From Paraburkholderia caribensis (GTDB taxonomy: Bacteria; Pseudomonadota; Gammaproteobacteria; Burkholderiales; Burkholderiaceae), in contig NZ_CP026101.1 of NCBI RefSeq assembly GCF_002902945.1, positions 992,001 to 1,056,000 on the forward strand: 64,000 nucleotides of DNA, read 5' to 3'. This document shows positions 36,241 to 45,370 of this stretch, piece by piece (positions within the stretch are counted from its first letter, which is position 1; every line of letters starts with the position of its first letter). The position numbers and the translations under genes are program-made. A model generated the notes under the pieces. That model was not told where the DNA came from and did not search any database. It saw only the letters and a list, made by a program, of their open reading frames with translations.

Positions 36241-36960
36241 TCAAGCCGCCAGAATCAGAAAAATGGCTGGGCGCTTGTGAAGATCGGGCGCAGGTTTTTT
36301 CTTCCAGTCGGCAGCTGTCCGGCTCACGATGGTCTCGCTTTCCAGCGTCAGGTCCACGGCAACACAAATAAGCGTCGACGGCGCGCAGGTCGCGATCAGC
36401 GTGTCGAGCAGCGCGCGATTCCGATATGGCGTCTCGATAAAAATCTGCGTCTGCTTTCCTTTGCGCGACTGCTGTTCGAGGTCGCGCAGGCGTTTCGCGC
36501 GCTCGTTCGCGTCGACGGGCAGGTAGCCGTGAAACGCAAAGCTCTGGCCGTTCAATCCCGACGCCATCAGCGCAAGCAGGATCGAGCTCGGCCCGACGAA
36601 CGGCACCACCTTCACGCCGCGCTCGTGCGCGCGCCGCACGAGTAGCGCGCCCGGATCGGCGACGGCCGGGCAGCCGGCCTCGGACACGAGCCCGGCATCC
36701 GTCCCCGCAAGCACGGGCGCCAGCAATCTGTCGATTTCGCCTGCTGGCGTGTTGACGTTCAGTTCGCGAATCTCGATTTCCTGGATGGGCCGTTCCGTGC
36801 CGACTTTCTTCAGGAATGCGCGCGTGGTTTTGGCGTTTTCGCCTATGTAATAGTGCAGGGCGGCCGCGCGAGCGCGAACCGGTGCGGGCAGCACGGCGTC
36901 CAGCGCGGCGGCGTCGCCGTCGCCGAGCGTGTTCGGGATCAGATAGAGAACGCCGCTCAT
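36241..36960 (-). CDS. Tetrapyrrole methylase family SAM-dependent methyltransferase (RsmI-like)
   Basis: A 239-residue SAM-dependent methyltransferase of the tetrapyrrole methylase fold. LYLIPNTLGDGD at the N-terminus, LVSEAGCPAVADPG near residues 89-102, and PFVGPSSILLALMASG near 117 match the RsmI/YraL group. It is shorter than E. coli RsmI and may act on another RNA site or substrate. Its ATG overlaps the maf stop by 4 bases, so they are coupled. Confidence 0.85.
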   Translation of the reverse strand: MSGVLYLIPNTLGDGDAAALDAVLPAPVRARAAALHYYIGENAKTTRAFLKKVGTERPIQEIEIRELNVNTPAGEIDRLLAPVLAGTDAGLVSEAGCPAVADPGALLVRRAHERGVKVVPFVGPSSILLALMASGLNGQSFAFHGYLPVDANERAKRLRDLEQQSRKGKQTQIFIETPYRNRALLDTLIATCAPSTLICVAVDLTLESETIVSRTAADWKKKPAPDLHKRPAIFLILAA

Positions 36961-37574
36961 CGCACCTCCAGCAGCGGATAGTCCGCAGCGAGCAGCATGC
37001 GCGTAAGCGCGATCAGCGGCAGGCCGATCAGCGCTGTCGGATCGTCGGATTCAATTGCGTCGAGTAGCGCAATGCCGAGGCCTTCCGCTTTTGCGCTGCC
37101 CGCGCAGTCGTACGGCGTCTCGGCGCGCAGGTAGGCGTCGAGCGCGGCGTCGGGCAGATCGCGAAAGCGTACGCGCGTGACCACGTCGACGGCTTGCGCG
37201 TCGCCCGAGCCGCTGTCGAACACGCACAGCGCGCTGTGGAAAAGCACTTCGCGGCCGCGCATGCCTTGCAGTTGCGCCAGCGCTTTTTCGTGCGTGCCGG
37301 GCTTGCCGATCTGATGGCCGTCGTAGGTCGCGACCTGATCCGAGCCGATCACGAGCGCTCGCTCGCCAGCGATCAGTGCGGCTGCGACCGCGCGCGCTTT
37401 TGCCTGCGCGAGGCGCAATGCCGTCGTTTCGGGCGATTCGCCCACGAGCGGCGTCTCGTCGATGGCGGGCACGGCGACGTCGAACGGAATGCGCAACCGT
37501 TCGAGCAGTTCGCGCCGAAACGGCGAACTGGACGCCAGAATCAGGCGGGGCGGGCGTTTGGAGGAATCCGGCAT
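36957..37574 (-). CDS. Maf family nucleotide pyrophosphatase (YceF-like)
   Basis: A 205-residue Maf protein that hydrolyses modified or canonical nucleoside triphosphates. The signature LILASSSPFRRELLERL near residues 10-26 and VIGSDQVATYDGHQIGKPG near 72-90 hold the metal-binding residues. The start at 37574 (MPDSSKRPP) is preferred; the frame is open to 37634, which would add unlikely hydrophobic residues. It overlaps the methylase gene and is divergent from yceD, as in many proteobacteria. Confidence 0.92.
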   Translation of the reverse strand: MPDSSKRPPRLILASSSPFRRELLERLRIPFDVAVPAIDETPLVGESPETTALRLAQAKARAVAAALIAGERALVIGSDQVATYDGHQIGKPGTHEKALAQLQGMRGREVLFHSALCVFDSGSGDAQAVDVVTRVRFRDLPDAALDAYLRAETPYDCAGSAKAEGLGIALLDAIESDDPTALIGLPLIALTRMLLAADYPLLEVR

Positions 37575-37658
37575 GCTGGAAAAGAACCTTGATCTCTGGG
37601 TGAAACTGAAGGTGAAAAGGCGGGGCGCGAACACACTTGCGGGTGCGCCCTTAAGTGT

Positions 37659-37687
37659 TTGACTCGAAAAGACAAAACGGATATGAT
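37659..37687 (+). promoter_or_regulatory. Sigma70-type promoter of yceD-rpmF
   Basis: TTGACT at 37659-37664 and TATGAT at 37682-37687 are separated by 17 bp, close to the sigma70 consensus. It lies about 140 bp before yceD and is the best promoter for the yceD-rpmF-plsX-fab run. Confidence 0.8.
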
Positions 37688-37826
37688 TTTGGGCTTTTCA
37701 TCGGTATGCTTTGCCGAATGGCGCGCCGGATGGGCATCCTGGTGATATCCAGACCGTCTTCCAGCGCCACTAAAACGACGCATAACGACTTACCCGGCTG
37801 AAATCCTTGCCGACGCAGGAGCGCAC

Positions 37827-38465
37827 ATGACTCAACATCCTGGCAAACCTGCTGGTCTCGTCGACCCGCGTGCACTCGACCTGTTCGAATTTGCCCGCAG
37901 TGGACGTCAGGCCGCGGGTACCGTGCGCGTCTCGCAACTGCCGCGCATGTTAAACGAAGTCCCGCAGGAAGCGCCAGACCGCGACACCGCGTTCACCTGG
38001 CAAGCCGAAGGGGCGACACAGCCGGAATTGCAGGACGACGGCACCGAGGGTCCGCAGCCGTATCTGAGGCTCGCGATTCACGGCGCCGCATGGCTCGAAT
38101 GTCAGCGTTGCCTGTCTCCGTACGAGCAGGCGTTCAACGTCGATGCGACTTACCGGATCGTCAATACCGAAGAGGAGGCTGAAGAGTTTCCCCTGGACGA
38201 GGATGAAGTCGATGTGATCGTTGGGTCACGCCAGTTCGATCTTGTCGACTTGATCGAAGAGGAATTGCTGCTTTCGTTGCCGCTCGTGCCGAAACACGAT
38301 GCCTGTCCCGAAGTGCACGAGAGTCTCACCTCGGGCGCCAGCGGGCTGGAAGGCGAAGAGGCCGTCGAAGGAGGAGCTGAAGAGGGTGAAGAGCCCAAAC
38401 GGCCCAATCCTTTTGCGGCGCTCGAAGGTCTGAAATCGGGCGAATCCGGCGGCAAGAAGCACTGA
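37827..38465 (+). CDS. yceD: DUF177 family large ribosomal RNA accumulation protein YceD
   Basis: A 212-residue protein of the YceD family, needed for proper 23S rRNA accumulation in other bacteria. The conserved region WLECQRCLSPYEQAFNVD lies near residues 91-108, and the acidic segment EEFPLDEDEVDV follows. The C-terminus is extended with Glu/Gly-rich residues. It is upstream of rpmF as in most proteobacteria, 113 bp away. Confidence 0.9.
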   Translation: MTQHPGKPAGLVDPRALDLFEFARSGRQAAGTVRVSQLPRMLNEVPQEAPDRDTAFTWQAEGATQPELQDDGTEGPQPYLRLAIHGAAWLECQRCLSPYEQAFNVDATYRIVNTEEEAEEFPLDEDEVDVIVGSRQFDLVDLIEEELLLSLPLVPKHDACPEVHESLTSGASGLEGEEAVEGGAEEGEEPKRPNPFAALEGLKSGESGGKKH

Positions 38466-38578
38466 ACAGTTGCATGGGAGCGCGACAGGGCGCGCCGGTC
38501 ACGATGGTTTAGCCACGTGGCCTATGGCGGTTGCCGTGCCGGGCTGTGTTAGAATTCGGAAAATTTTCAGGAGTTATC

Positions 38579-38758
38579 ATGGCAGTTCAACAAAACAAGA
38601 AGTCGCCGTCGAAGCGCGGCATGCACCGCTCGCACGATTTCCTCAACGCAGCGCCGCTGGCTGTTGAGCCGAGCACGGGTGAAGTGCATCTGCGTCACCA
38701 CGTCAGCCCGAACGGCTACTATCGCGGCAAGAAAGTCGTCAAGACGAAGAACGACTAA
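38579..38758 (+). CDS. rpmF: 50S ribosomal protein L32
   Basis: A 59-residue basic protein matching L32: MAVQQNKKSPSKRGMHRSHD at the N-terminus and a C-terminal GYYRGKKVVKTKND. CAGGAG lies before the start. It has no zinc-binding Cys pattern. A strong terminator follows at 38847, 89 bp after the stop. Confidence 0.97.
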   Translation: MAVQQNKKSPSKRGMHRSHDFLNAAPLAVEPSTGEVHLRHHVSPNGYYRGKKVVKTKND

Positions 38759-38846
38759 TCGCCCAGCATCGCGCTCCTTTGGGTTTGACCCATTGGTATT
38801 TCGCGTGGCGATCGGCTCGCTTGACATTTTCCCGGTTCATCAAAAA

Positions 38847-38871
38847 GGCGGCATTCAATTGCCGCTTTTTT
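38847..38871 (+). terminator. Intrinsic terminator between rpmF and plsX
   Basis: GCGGCA at 38848-38853 and TGCCGC at 38860-38865 form a stem followed by six Ts. It sits 24 bp before plsX, inside what is usually treated as one operon, so it probably limits read-through into the fatty-acid genes. Confidence 0.85.
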
Positions 38872-38894
38872 GTGCCTGAAATTCGTCGCATTCC

Positions 38895-40025
38895 ATGACT
38901 GTAAAGCTCACGATAGATTGCATGGGAGGCGACCACGGCCCGTCCGTGACCGTTCCCGCTGCCGTCAACTTCGTTCGCTCGCACCCCGATGCGCACCTGA
39001 TGCTCGTCGGCATCGAAAGCGCGATTCGTGCTCAGCTGAAGAAGCTGAAGGCGTCCGACAGTCCGGCACTCACGGTCGTAGCCGCGTCCGAGATCGTCGC
39101 CATGGACGATCCCGTCGAAGTCGCGCTTCGCAAGAAGAAAGACTCGTCGATGCGCGTGGCGCTCAACCGCGTCAAGGACGACGAGGCGCAGGCCTGCGTC
39201 TCCGCCGGTAACACCGGCGCGCTGATGGCTGTTTCCCGCTATGTTCTTAAAACGCTCCCGGGCATCGAACGTCCGGCGATCGCGTTTGCCTTGCCCAATC
39301 CTACCGGCTACACGACGATGCTCGACCTCGGCGCGAACGTCGATTGCGAGCCGCAGCATCTGCTGCAGTTCGCCGAGATGGGGCACGCGCTGGTTTCCGC
39401 TGTCGAAGGCAAGGAGCGTCCGAGCATCGGGCTCCTGAATATCGGCGAAGAAGTCATCAAGGGCAATGACACCATCAAGCGTGCGGGCGAACTGCTGCGT
39501 AGCAGCACGCTTAATTTCCGCGGCAACGTGGAAGGCAACGATATCTACAAAGGCACCGTCGACGTGATCGTGTGCGATGGCTTCGTCGGTAACGTTGCGC
39601 TGAAGACGTCGGAAGGGCTTGCACAGATGCTGTCCGACATCATCAAGGAAGAATTCGGCCGTTCGTGGTTGACCAAGGTGATGGCGGTGCTGGCGCTGCC
39701 CGTGCTGCTGCGTTTCAAGAAACGCGTCGATCACCGGCAATACAACGGCGCAGCGCTGCTCGGCCTGCGCGGGCTCGTGATCAAGAGCCACGGCTCCGCC
39801 GACGCCTACGCGTTTGAGTGGGCCATCAAACGCGGGTATGATGCCGTCAAAAATGGCGTTCTCGAACGCCTTGCCCGCGCCATGGAGGAGAACGCGGGTT
39901 CACTCGAACAGGCGAAGCAAGAGGCCGGCGGCGCGGGTTCCGCGAGCCAGATGGCGAGTCCGGTCGCGGGACCGGTATCCGGACAGCCGGCCGAGCCCTA
40001 CAGCGCACAATCCTCGAAGACATAA
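38895..40025 (+). CDS. plsX: Phosphate acyltransferase PlsX
   Basis: A 376-residue enzyme that converts acyl-ACP to acyl-phosphate for phospholipid synthesis. CMGGDHGPSVTVPA near the N-terminus, SAGNTGALMA near residue 102 and NIGEEVIKGN near 183 are family motifs. The C-terminal tail after about 345 is Gln/Ala/Ser-rich. Its stop shares one base with the fabH start (TAATG), so the two are translationally coupled. Confidence 0.96.
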   Translation: MTVKLTIDCMGGDHGPSVTVPAAVNFVRSHPDAHLMLVGIESAIRAQLKKLKASDSPALTVVAASEIVAMDDPVEVALRKKKDSSMRVALNRVKDDEAQACVSAGNTGALMAVSRYVLKTLPGIERPAIAFALPNPTGYTTMLDLGANVDCEPQHLLQFAEMGHALVSAVEGKERPSIGLLNIGEEVIKGNDTIKRAGELLRSSTLNFRGNVEGNDIYKGTVDVIVCDGFVGNVALKTSEGLAQMLSDIIKEEFGRSWLTKVMAVLALPVLLRFKKRVDHRQYNGAALLGLRGLVIKSHGSADAYAFEWAIKRGYDAVKNGVLERLARAMEENAGSLEQAKQEAGGAGSASQMASPVAGPVSGQPAEPYSAQSSKT

Positions 40026-41014
40026 TGGCTCAATCCACTACCTATTCCCGCGTGCTGGGCACGGGCAGCTATCTGCCGCCCAACCGCGTTTCCAATCAGG
40101 AGCTGGCTGATCGTCTCGCGAAGCAGGGAGTCGAGACGAGCGACGAATGGATCGTAGCCCGCACGGGCATCCATGCGCGTCATTTCGCCGAACCTGATGT
40201 CACGACCAGCGACCTCGCGCTGTTCGCGTCGCAACGCGCGATCGAAGCGGCCGACGTCGATCCGCAATCCATCGACCTCATCATCGTCGCCACATCGACG
40301 CCGGACTTCGTATTCCCGAGCACGGCGTGCCTGCTGCAGAACAAGCTGGGCATCAAGAACAACGGCGCGGCCTTCGACGTGCAGGCGGTGTGCTCAGGTT
40401 TTGCCTATGCCGTTGCGACGGCTGACAGCTTCATCCGAAGCGGGCAACATCGTACTGCGCTGGTGGTCGGTGCTGAAACGTTCTCGCGCATCCTCGATTT
40501 CAACGACCGTACCACTTGCGTGCTGTTTGGCGATGGCGCGGGCGCGGTCGTGCTGCAGGCGTCAGACGAGCCGGGCGTGCTGTCCAGCGCGCTGCACGCT
40601 GACGGCAGCCATTCGAACATCCTTTGCACGCCGGGCAACGTGAACGGCGGCATCGTGCAAGGCAGTGCGTTCCTGCACATGGACGGCCAGGCGGTCTTCA
40701 AGCTTGCCGTCAACGTGCTCGAGAAAGTCGCGGTCGAAGCGCTGCAGAAGGCTGACCTCCGGCCCGAGCAGGTCGACTGGCTGATTCCGCATCAGGCCAA
40801 TATCCGCATCATGCAGAGCACGTGCCGCAAGCTCGGCCTGCCGCAGGAGCGGATGGTCGTGACCGTGCACGAGCACGGCAACACGTCGGCAGCGTCGATT
40901 CCGCTCGCGCTCGACGTCGCCGTTCGCGACGGACGCATCCAGCGCGGTCATAACGTGCTGATCGAAGGCGTCGGCGGCGGCTTTACATGGGGCGCGTCGG
41001 TCATCCGTTTCTGA
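40025..41014 (+). CDS. fabH: Beta-ketoacyl-ACP synthase III
   Basis: A 329-residue condensing enzyme that starts fatty-acid synthesis from acetyl-CoA and malonyl-ACP. The catalytic Cys is in VQAVCSGFAYA near residue 123, His in PHQANIRIMQS near 256, and Asn in HGNTSAASIP near 286. The length is typical. It overlaps plsX by one base and is followed by fabD after 95 bp. Confidence 0.97.
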   Translation: MAQSTTYSRVLGTGSYLPPNRVSNQELADRLAKQGVETSDEWIVARTGIHARHFAEPDVTTSDLALFASQRAIEAADVDPQSIDLIIVATSTPDFVFPSTACLLQNKLGIKNNGAAFDVQAVCSGFAYAVATADSFIRSGQHRTALVVGAETFSRILDFNDRTTCVLFGDGAGAVVLQASDEPGVLSSALHADGSHSNILCTPGNVNGGIVQGSAFLHMDGQAVFKLAVNVLEKVAVEALQKADLRPEQVDWLIPHQANIRIMQSTCRKLGLPQERMVVTVHEHGNTSAASIPLALDVAVRDGRIQRGHNVLIEGVGGGFTWGASVIRF

Positions 41015-41109
41015 CGACCGCGCGCGGCGGCGCCTCGCGCGCCGCTTCAAGTGGCAGCGCACGTCGTGTGCGCGTCACGCACATTTGAACTCATCGAATT
41101 GGGGACGAT

Positions 41110-42042
41110 ATGAAATTTGCGTTCGTTTTTCCCGGGCAGGGCTCGCAGTCGGTCGGCATGCTCAACGCGTTCGCCGACAATGCGATCGTGCGCGAAACCC
41201 TCCAGGAAGCGTCCGACGCGCTCGATCAGGACATCGGCAAGCTGATCGCCGAAGGTCCGGCTGACGACCTGAATCTCACCACCAACACCCAGCCCGTGAT
41301 GCTGACGGCTGCTTACGCCATCTTTCGCGCATGGCAGGCGGCAGGCGGCCCTGCGCCTGCAATCGTGGCCGGCCACAGCCTGGGCGAATACACGGCGCTC
41401 GTCGCCGCTGGCGCGCTGAAGTTCCGCGACGCCGTGCCGCTCGTGCGTTTCCGCGCGCAGGCTATGCAGAACGCGGTGCCCGTCGGTCAGGGCGGCATGG
41501 CTGCGATTCTCGGCCTCGACGACGATACCGTGCGCGAAGTATGCAAGGAAGCATCGGTGGCGGGTGTCGTCGAAGCCGTCAACTTCAATGCGCCCGCGCA
41601 AGTCGTGATTGCCGGTCACAAGGCGGCCGTTGAGAAGGCGTGCGAAGTAGCCAAGGCGAAGGGCGCGAAGCGCGCGCTGCCGCTGCCCGTGTCCGCGCCG
41701 TTCCACTCGTCGCTGCTCAAGCCGGCGTCGGATCAGCTGCGCGAGTATCTGGCGAGCGTCGATGTGCAGGTGCCGTCCATTCCCGTCGTCAACAACGTCG
41801 ATGTGGCCATCGTCAACGAGCCGGCTGGCATCAAGGACGCGCTGGTACGCCAGGCGGCCGGCGCGGTGCGCTGGGTCGAATGCGTGCAGTCGATCGGCAG
41901 GCAGGGCGTCACGCATGTGATCGAATGCGGTCCGGGCAAGGTGCTCGCGGGGTTGACCAGGCGTATCGACGGCAATCTGGTCGGCGCATCGATCGTCGAT
42001 CCCGCTTCGCTCGACGAAGTGCTAAAAGTCGTCGCGGGCTGA
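41110..42042 (+). CDS. fabD: Malonyl-CoA:ACP transacylase
   Basis: A 310-residue transacylase that loads malonyl groups onto ACP. FPGQGSQSVGM opens the protein, the catalytic Ser is in GHSLGEYTALVAAG near residue 92, and His in APFHSSLLKP near 200. The ribosome site GGGGA is 7 bases before the ATG. It continues the fatty-acid run between fabH and fabG. Confidence 0.97.
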   Translation: MKFAFVFPGQGSQSVGMLNAFADNAIVRETLQEASDALDQDIGKLIAEGPADDLNLTTNTQPVMLTAAYAIFRAWQAAGGPAPAIVAGHSLGEYTALVAAGALKFRDAVPLVRFRAQAMQNAVPVGQGGMAAILGLDDDTVREVCKEASVAGVVEAVNFNAPAQVVIAGHKAAVEKACEVAKAKGAKRALPLPVSAPFHSSLLKPASDQLREYLASVDVQVPSIPVVNNVDVAIVNEPAGIKDALVRQAAGAVRWVECVQSIGRQGVTHVIECGPGKVLAGLTRRIDGNLVGASIVDPASLDEVLKVVAG

Positions 42043-42074
42043 ACGTCTGGTTGAAAGCAGCAAAGAATCGAACA

Positions 42075-42092
42075 GCCCTGCATGTGCAGGGC
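42075..42092 (+). promoter_or_regulatory. Hairpin between fabD and fabG
   Basis: GCCCTGCA at 42075-42082 pairs with TGCAGGGC at 42085-42092. It lies 16 bp before fabG without a T-run. It may slow transcription, mark an RNA processing site or affect fabG translation. Confidence 0.5.
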
Positions 42093-42108
42093 ACTGTGGA
42101 AAGCAACG

Positions 42109-42858
42109 ATGGAAAAGACTCTCGATAAACAGATTGCGATCGTGACGGGCGCTTCGCGTGGCATCGGCCGCGCAATCGCGATCGAACTCGCGCGTCAGGG
42201 CGCGATGGTGATCGGCACGGCAACGAGCGAAAGCGGCGCAACCGCAATCACGGACGCGTTCAAGGCCGAGGGCCTGAACGGCCGCGGCGCAGTGCTCAAC
42301 GTCAACGACGCGGCGGCGGCCGAAGCGCTGATCGACGGGACGGTGAAGGAATTCGGCGTGCTCAACGTACTGGTGAACAACGCGGGCATCACGCAAGATC
42401 AACTCGCGATGCGCATGAAGGACGACGACTGGGACGCCGTCATCGACACGAACCTGAAGTCCGTGTTCCGTCTGTCGCGCGCGGTGCTGCGCCCGATGAT
42501 GAAAGCACGCGGCGGCCGCATCATCAATATCACGTCGGTGGTCGGTTCGGCGGGTAATGCCGGCCAGGCGAACTACGCTGCGGCAAAGGCGGGCGTGGCG
42601 GGCATGACACGTGCGCTCGCTCGTGAAATCGGCAGCCGCGGCATCACGGTGAACTGCGTCGCGCCGGGTTTCATCGACACCGACATGACCAAAACACTGC
42701 CCGAAGAACAGCAAACAGCGCTGAAGGCGCAGATTCCGCTCGGCCGTCTCGGCAGCCCGGAAGATATCGCACACGCCGTGACGTTCCTCGCATCGCCGCA
42801 GGCCGGTTATATCACCGGCACGACGTTGCACGTGAACGGCGGCATGTATATGTCGTAA
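42109..42858 (+). CDS. fabG: 3-oxoacyl-ACP reductase FabG
   Basis: A 249-residue SDR enzyme that reduces 3-oxoacyl-ACP with NADPH. The cofactor loop is TGASRGIGRAIAIELA near residue 13, NNAGIT is near 87, and the catalytic Tyr and Lys are in NYAAAKAGVAG near 152. The start at 42109 (MEKTLD) is preferred; the frame is open from 42082. It lies downstream of a hairpin and 148 bp before acpP. Confidence 0.97.
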   Translation: MEKTLDKQIAIVTGASRGIGRAIAIELARQGAMVIGTATSESGATAITDAFKAEGLNGRGAVLNVNDAAAAEALIDGTVKEFGVLNVLVNNAGITQDQLAMRMKDDDWDAVIDTNLKSVFRLSRAVLRPMMKARGGRIINITSVVGSAGNAGQANYAAAKAGVAGMTRALAREIGSRGITVNCVAPGFIDTDMTKTLPEEQQTALKAQIPLGRLGSPEDIAHAVTFLASPQAGYITGTTLHVNGGMYMS

Positions 42859-43006
42859 TCGAATTCGGTTACTATCCGCGCCTTGAAGCCATTCGAAGTG
42901 CGGATTAAACGGCTCTACAGCAACCGTGTGCGTCGCTTTTTTACAGATGCAAACCTGATAAAATGCGCGCACCTGTATTTATGAACTTTTTTCCCTTGGA
43001 GGGGTA

Positions 43007-43246
43007 ATGGACAATATCGAACAGCGCGTCAAGAAGATCGTTGCAGAACAACTCGGTGTTGCCGAAGCGGAAATCAAGAACGAAGCATCGTTCGTGAACG
43101 ACCTCGGCGCTGACTCGCTCGACACGGTCGAGCTGGTGATGGCTCTCGAAGACGAATTCGGCATGGAAATTCCGGATGAAGAAGCCGAGAAGATCACGAC
43201 GGTTCAGCAAGCGATCGACTACGCTCGCGCTAACGTCAAGGCTTAA
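43007..43246 (+). CDS. acpP: Acyl carrier protein
   Basis: A 79-residue acidic carrier protein. Ser37 in [10 protein letters not shown] is the site for the 4'-phosphopantetheine arm, added by AcpS encoded at 56759. The strong ribosome site GGAGGGG explains the high expression expected. It is followed by a 280-bp untranslated stretch and a terminator before fabF. Confidence 0.98.
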
Positions 43247-43441
43247 GGTCATTCGCGCCTGGCTGGTTGCTTCGGTTGCTGCGAAAAGCGCGGCGTCCGT
43301 CGTGCCGGCAGCCTTGTCGCGCCGTCCATCGGTGCAGCGAGGGCAGGCGTCAATGCCAATGCGCATGCGCGCGAGCCTGACGTCGTCGTTCAAGGCGCAC
43401 TTGTCGATGCAGCAAGGGTCGGCTCTTTCGCCATTGCGCTT

Positions 43442-43479
43442 ACTGGTGCATGTTCTGGCGTCAACGCCAGTGCACCGGT
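43442..43479 (+). other. Long hairpin in the acpP-fabF gap
   Basis: ACTGGTGCA at 43442-43450 pairs with TGCACCGGT at 43471-43479, and inside it CTGGCGT at 43455-43461 pairs with ACGCCAG at 43464-43470. Flanking bases carry loose GTCAGCG repeats. It is part of the acpP 3' region and has no coding explanation. Confidence 0.6.
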
Positions 43480-43525
43480 CAGCGTATTCGTCAGCGCCCT
43501 GGTCAGCGCGATCGTCAGGTTAAAC

Positions 43526-43577
43526 AGCCACAGGGCTCACAGGGCACTTTCCTGTGCGCTGCTGTGGCTTTTGTTTT
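43526..43577 (+). terminator. Terminator between acpP and fabF
   Basis: AGCCACAG at 43526-43533 pairs with CTGTGGCT at 43562-43569, with an inner CACAGG/CCTGTG stem, followed by TTTTGTTTT. It should end most acpP transcripts and leave fabF at a lower level. Confidence 0.82.
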
Positions 43578-43601
43578 GTCATCTATGGAAAAGGGGTTAC
43601 C

Positions 43602-44840
43602 GTGAGCCGTCGTCGTGTTGTTGTTACAGGCCTGGGGCTTATTTCGCCTGTTGGCAATAATGTTGCCGACGGCTGGGCCAATCTGGTCGCCGGCAAGTCC
43701 GGCATCGCCAACGTCACGAAGTTCGACGCGTCGAACTTCTCCACGCGTTTTGCCGGCGAGGTGAAGGGCTTCAATATCGAAGACTACATCCCCGCCAAGG
43801 AAGCCCGCCACATGGATACGTTCATCCATTACGGCGTGGCTGCGGGTTTCCAGGCAATGCAGGACAGCGGCCTCGAAATCACCGAAGCGAACGCGGAGCG
43901 GGTCGGCGTGGTGGTCGGCTCGGGCATCGGCGGCCTGCCGATGATCGAAGTCACGCAAACGGAACTGCTGAACCGCGGCCCGCGCCGCATTTCGCCGTTC
44001 TTCGTGCCTGCGTCGATCATCAACATGATCTCCGGCCATCTGTCGATCAAATTCGGCCTCAAGGGCCCGAACCTGTCGATGGTGACGGCGTGCACGACCG
44101 GCCTGCATTGCATCGGCGAGGCCTCGCGCCTGATCGAGTACGGCGACGCGGACGTGATGATCGCGGGCGGCGCGGAATCGACCGTTTCGCCGCTGGGCAT
44201 CGGCGGCTTTGCGGCGGCGCGCGCGCTTTCGCAACGCAACGATGATCCGGCGACGGCGAGCCGTCCGTGGGACAAGGACCGCGACGGTTTCGTGCTCGGC
44301 GAGGGCGCGGGCGTGATGGTGCTCGAGGAGTACGAACACGCCAAGGCGCGCGGCGCGAAGATCTACGCGGAAGTCAGCGGCTACGGCATGAGCGGCGACG
44401 CGTATCACATGACGGCTCCGCTGGAAGACGGCGACGGCGCACGCCGCTGCATGCTCGCGGCGATGAAGAACGCGGGCGTTAACCCTGACTCGGTGCACTA
44501 CCTGAACGCGCACGGCACGTCGACGCCGCTTGGCGACCTGGCTGAAACCACGGGCATCAAGCGCGCATTCGGCGATCACTCGAAGAAGATCGTCGTCAAC
44601 TCGACAAAGTCGATGACGGGTCACCTGCTGGGCGGCGCGGGCGGTCTGGAGTCTGTGTTTACGGTGCTGGCCGTGCATCACCAGGTGTCGCCGCCGACCA
44701 TCAACATCTTCAACCAGGACCCGGAATGCGATCTCGACTACTGCGCGAACACCGCGCGGGAGATGAAGATCGACGTCGCGCTGAAGAACTCGTTCGGGTT
44801 CGGCGGCACGAACGGCACGCTGGTTTTCAAGCGCTTCTAA
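43602..44840 (+). CDS. fabF: Beta-ketoacyl-ACP synthase II
   Basis: A 412-residue condensing enzyme for chain elongation. The catalytic Cys is in TACTTGLHCIGEAS near residue 163, and the His pair lies in NAHGTSTPLGD near 304 and KSMTGHLLGGAGG near 340. The GTG at 43602 (VSRRRVVVTG) fits the family and follows AAGGGG; an ATG at 43554 would add 16 residues inside the terminator. The YgfX-like gene starts 4 bp after its stop. Confidence 0.97.
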   Translation: MSRRRVVVTGLGLISPVGNNVADGWANLVAGKSGIANVTKFDASNFSTRFAGEVKGFNIEDYIPAKEARHMDTFIHYGVAAGFQAMQDSGLEITEANAERVGVVVGSGIGGLPMIEVTQTELLNRGPRRISPFFVPASIINMISGHLSIKFGLKGPNLSMVTACTTGLHCIGEASRLIEYGDADVMIAGGAESTVSPLGIGGFAAARALSQRNDDPATASRPWDKDRDGFVLGEGAGVMVLEEYEHAKARGAKIYAEVSGYGMSGDAYHMTAPLEDGDGARRCMLAAMKNAGVNPDSVHYLNAHGTSTPLGDLAETTGIKRAFGDHSKKIVVNSTKSMTGHLLGGAGGLESVFTVLAVHHQVSPPTINIFNQDPECDLDYCANTAREMKIDVALKNSFGFGGTNGTLVFKRF

Positions 44841-44844
44841 GCAT

Positions 44845-45330
44845 TTGACGGCCATAGCGTCGCGGCCGGCCACGTCGGCGCATGCTTCCGATCCCGCAGT
44901 GAACGGCGGACCCTCGCGGCGCATAGCGTTGCGGCGGTCCGCCGCGTTGTATCTGGCGACCACGCTTTTTATCGCCGTTGCCGTATCCGCTGTTTGCATG
45001 ACGGTCGCCCCCCGTATCGGCGTCGGCAGTTCGGTACTGGCTGCATCGGCCGTGCTCGCGATTCTGGCGGCGGCAGCGGCCCGTCACGCACGCAATCAGC
45101 CGGCTGCCATTAAAATCGGGCCGGAAGGACTGTCTGTCTGGAACCGGGCGGGAATATTACGCGCTCAGGGCCGTATCATCGGATGCAGCCAGTGGAGCGA
45201 CAGCTTGCTGATGCTGTGCCTGGAAGACGACGGCGGCAAGTTGCATCGGCTTCTGATCCCGGCCGACACGGCCGAACGCGGCGCTTTTCGCGAACTCGCC
45301 GTGCTGGCCCGGCATAGCGCGCGCGTCTGA
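44845..45330 (+). CDS. YgfX-like membrane protein
   Basis: A 161-residue protein starting with TTG. Two hydrophobic segments lie near residues 32-75, followed by a soluble C-terminal part with ILRAQGRIIGCSQWSDSLL and a final FRELAVLARHS. This arrangement and the position next to rpoE resemble YgfX/CptA proteins. The starting codon is uncertain because no upstream ATG is available. It lies 4 bp after fabF, so it is co-transcribed with it. The function is not established. Confidence 0.65.
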   Translation: MTAIASRPATSAHASDPAVNGGPSRRIALRRSAALYLATTLFIAVAVSAVCMTVAPRIGVGSSVLAASAVLAILAAAAARHARNQPAAIKIGPEGLSVWNRAGILRAQGRIIGCSQWSDSLLMLCLEDDGGKLHRLLIPADTAERGAFRELAVLARHSARV

Positions 45331-45370
45331 GCGGCCTCGCGGCGCGGCCAGACGCCTTGACGTAAAGACT

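Noticed and set aside
43176..43523. 115-codon open frame in the acpP-fabF gap
   Set aside because: It begins inside acpP in another frame and has Arg/Ser-rich composition; no family match was seen.
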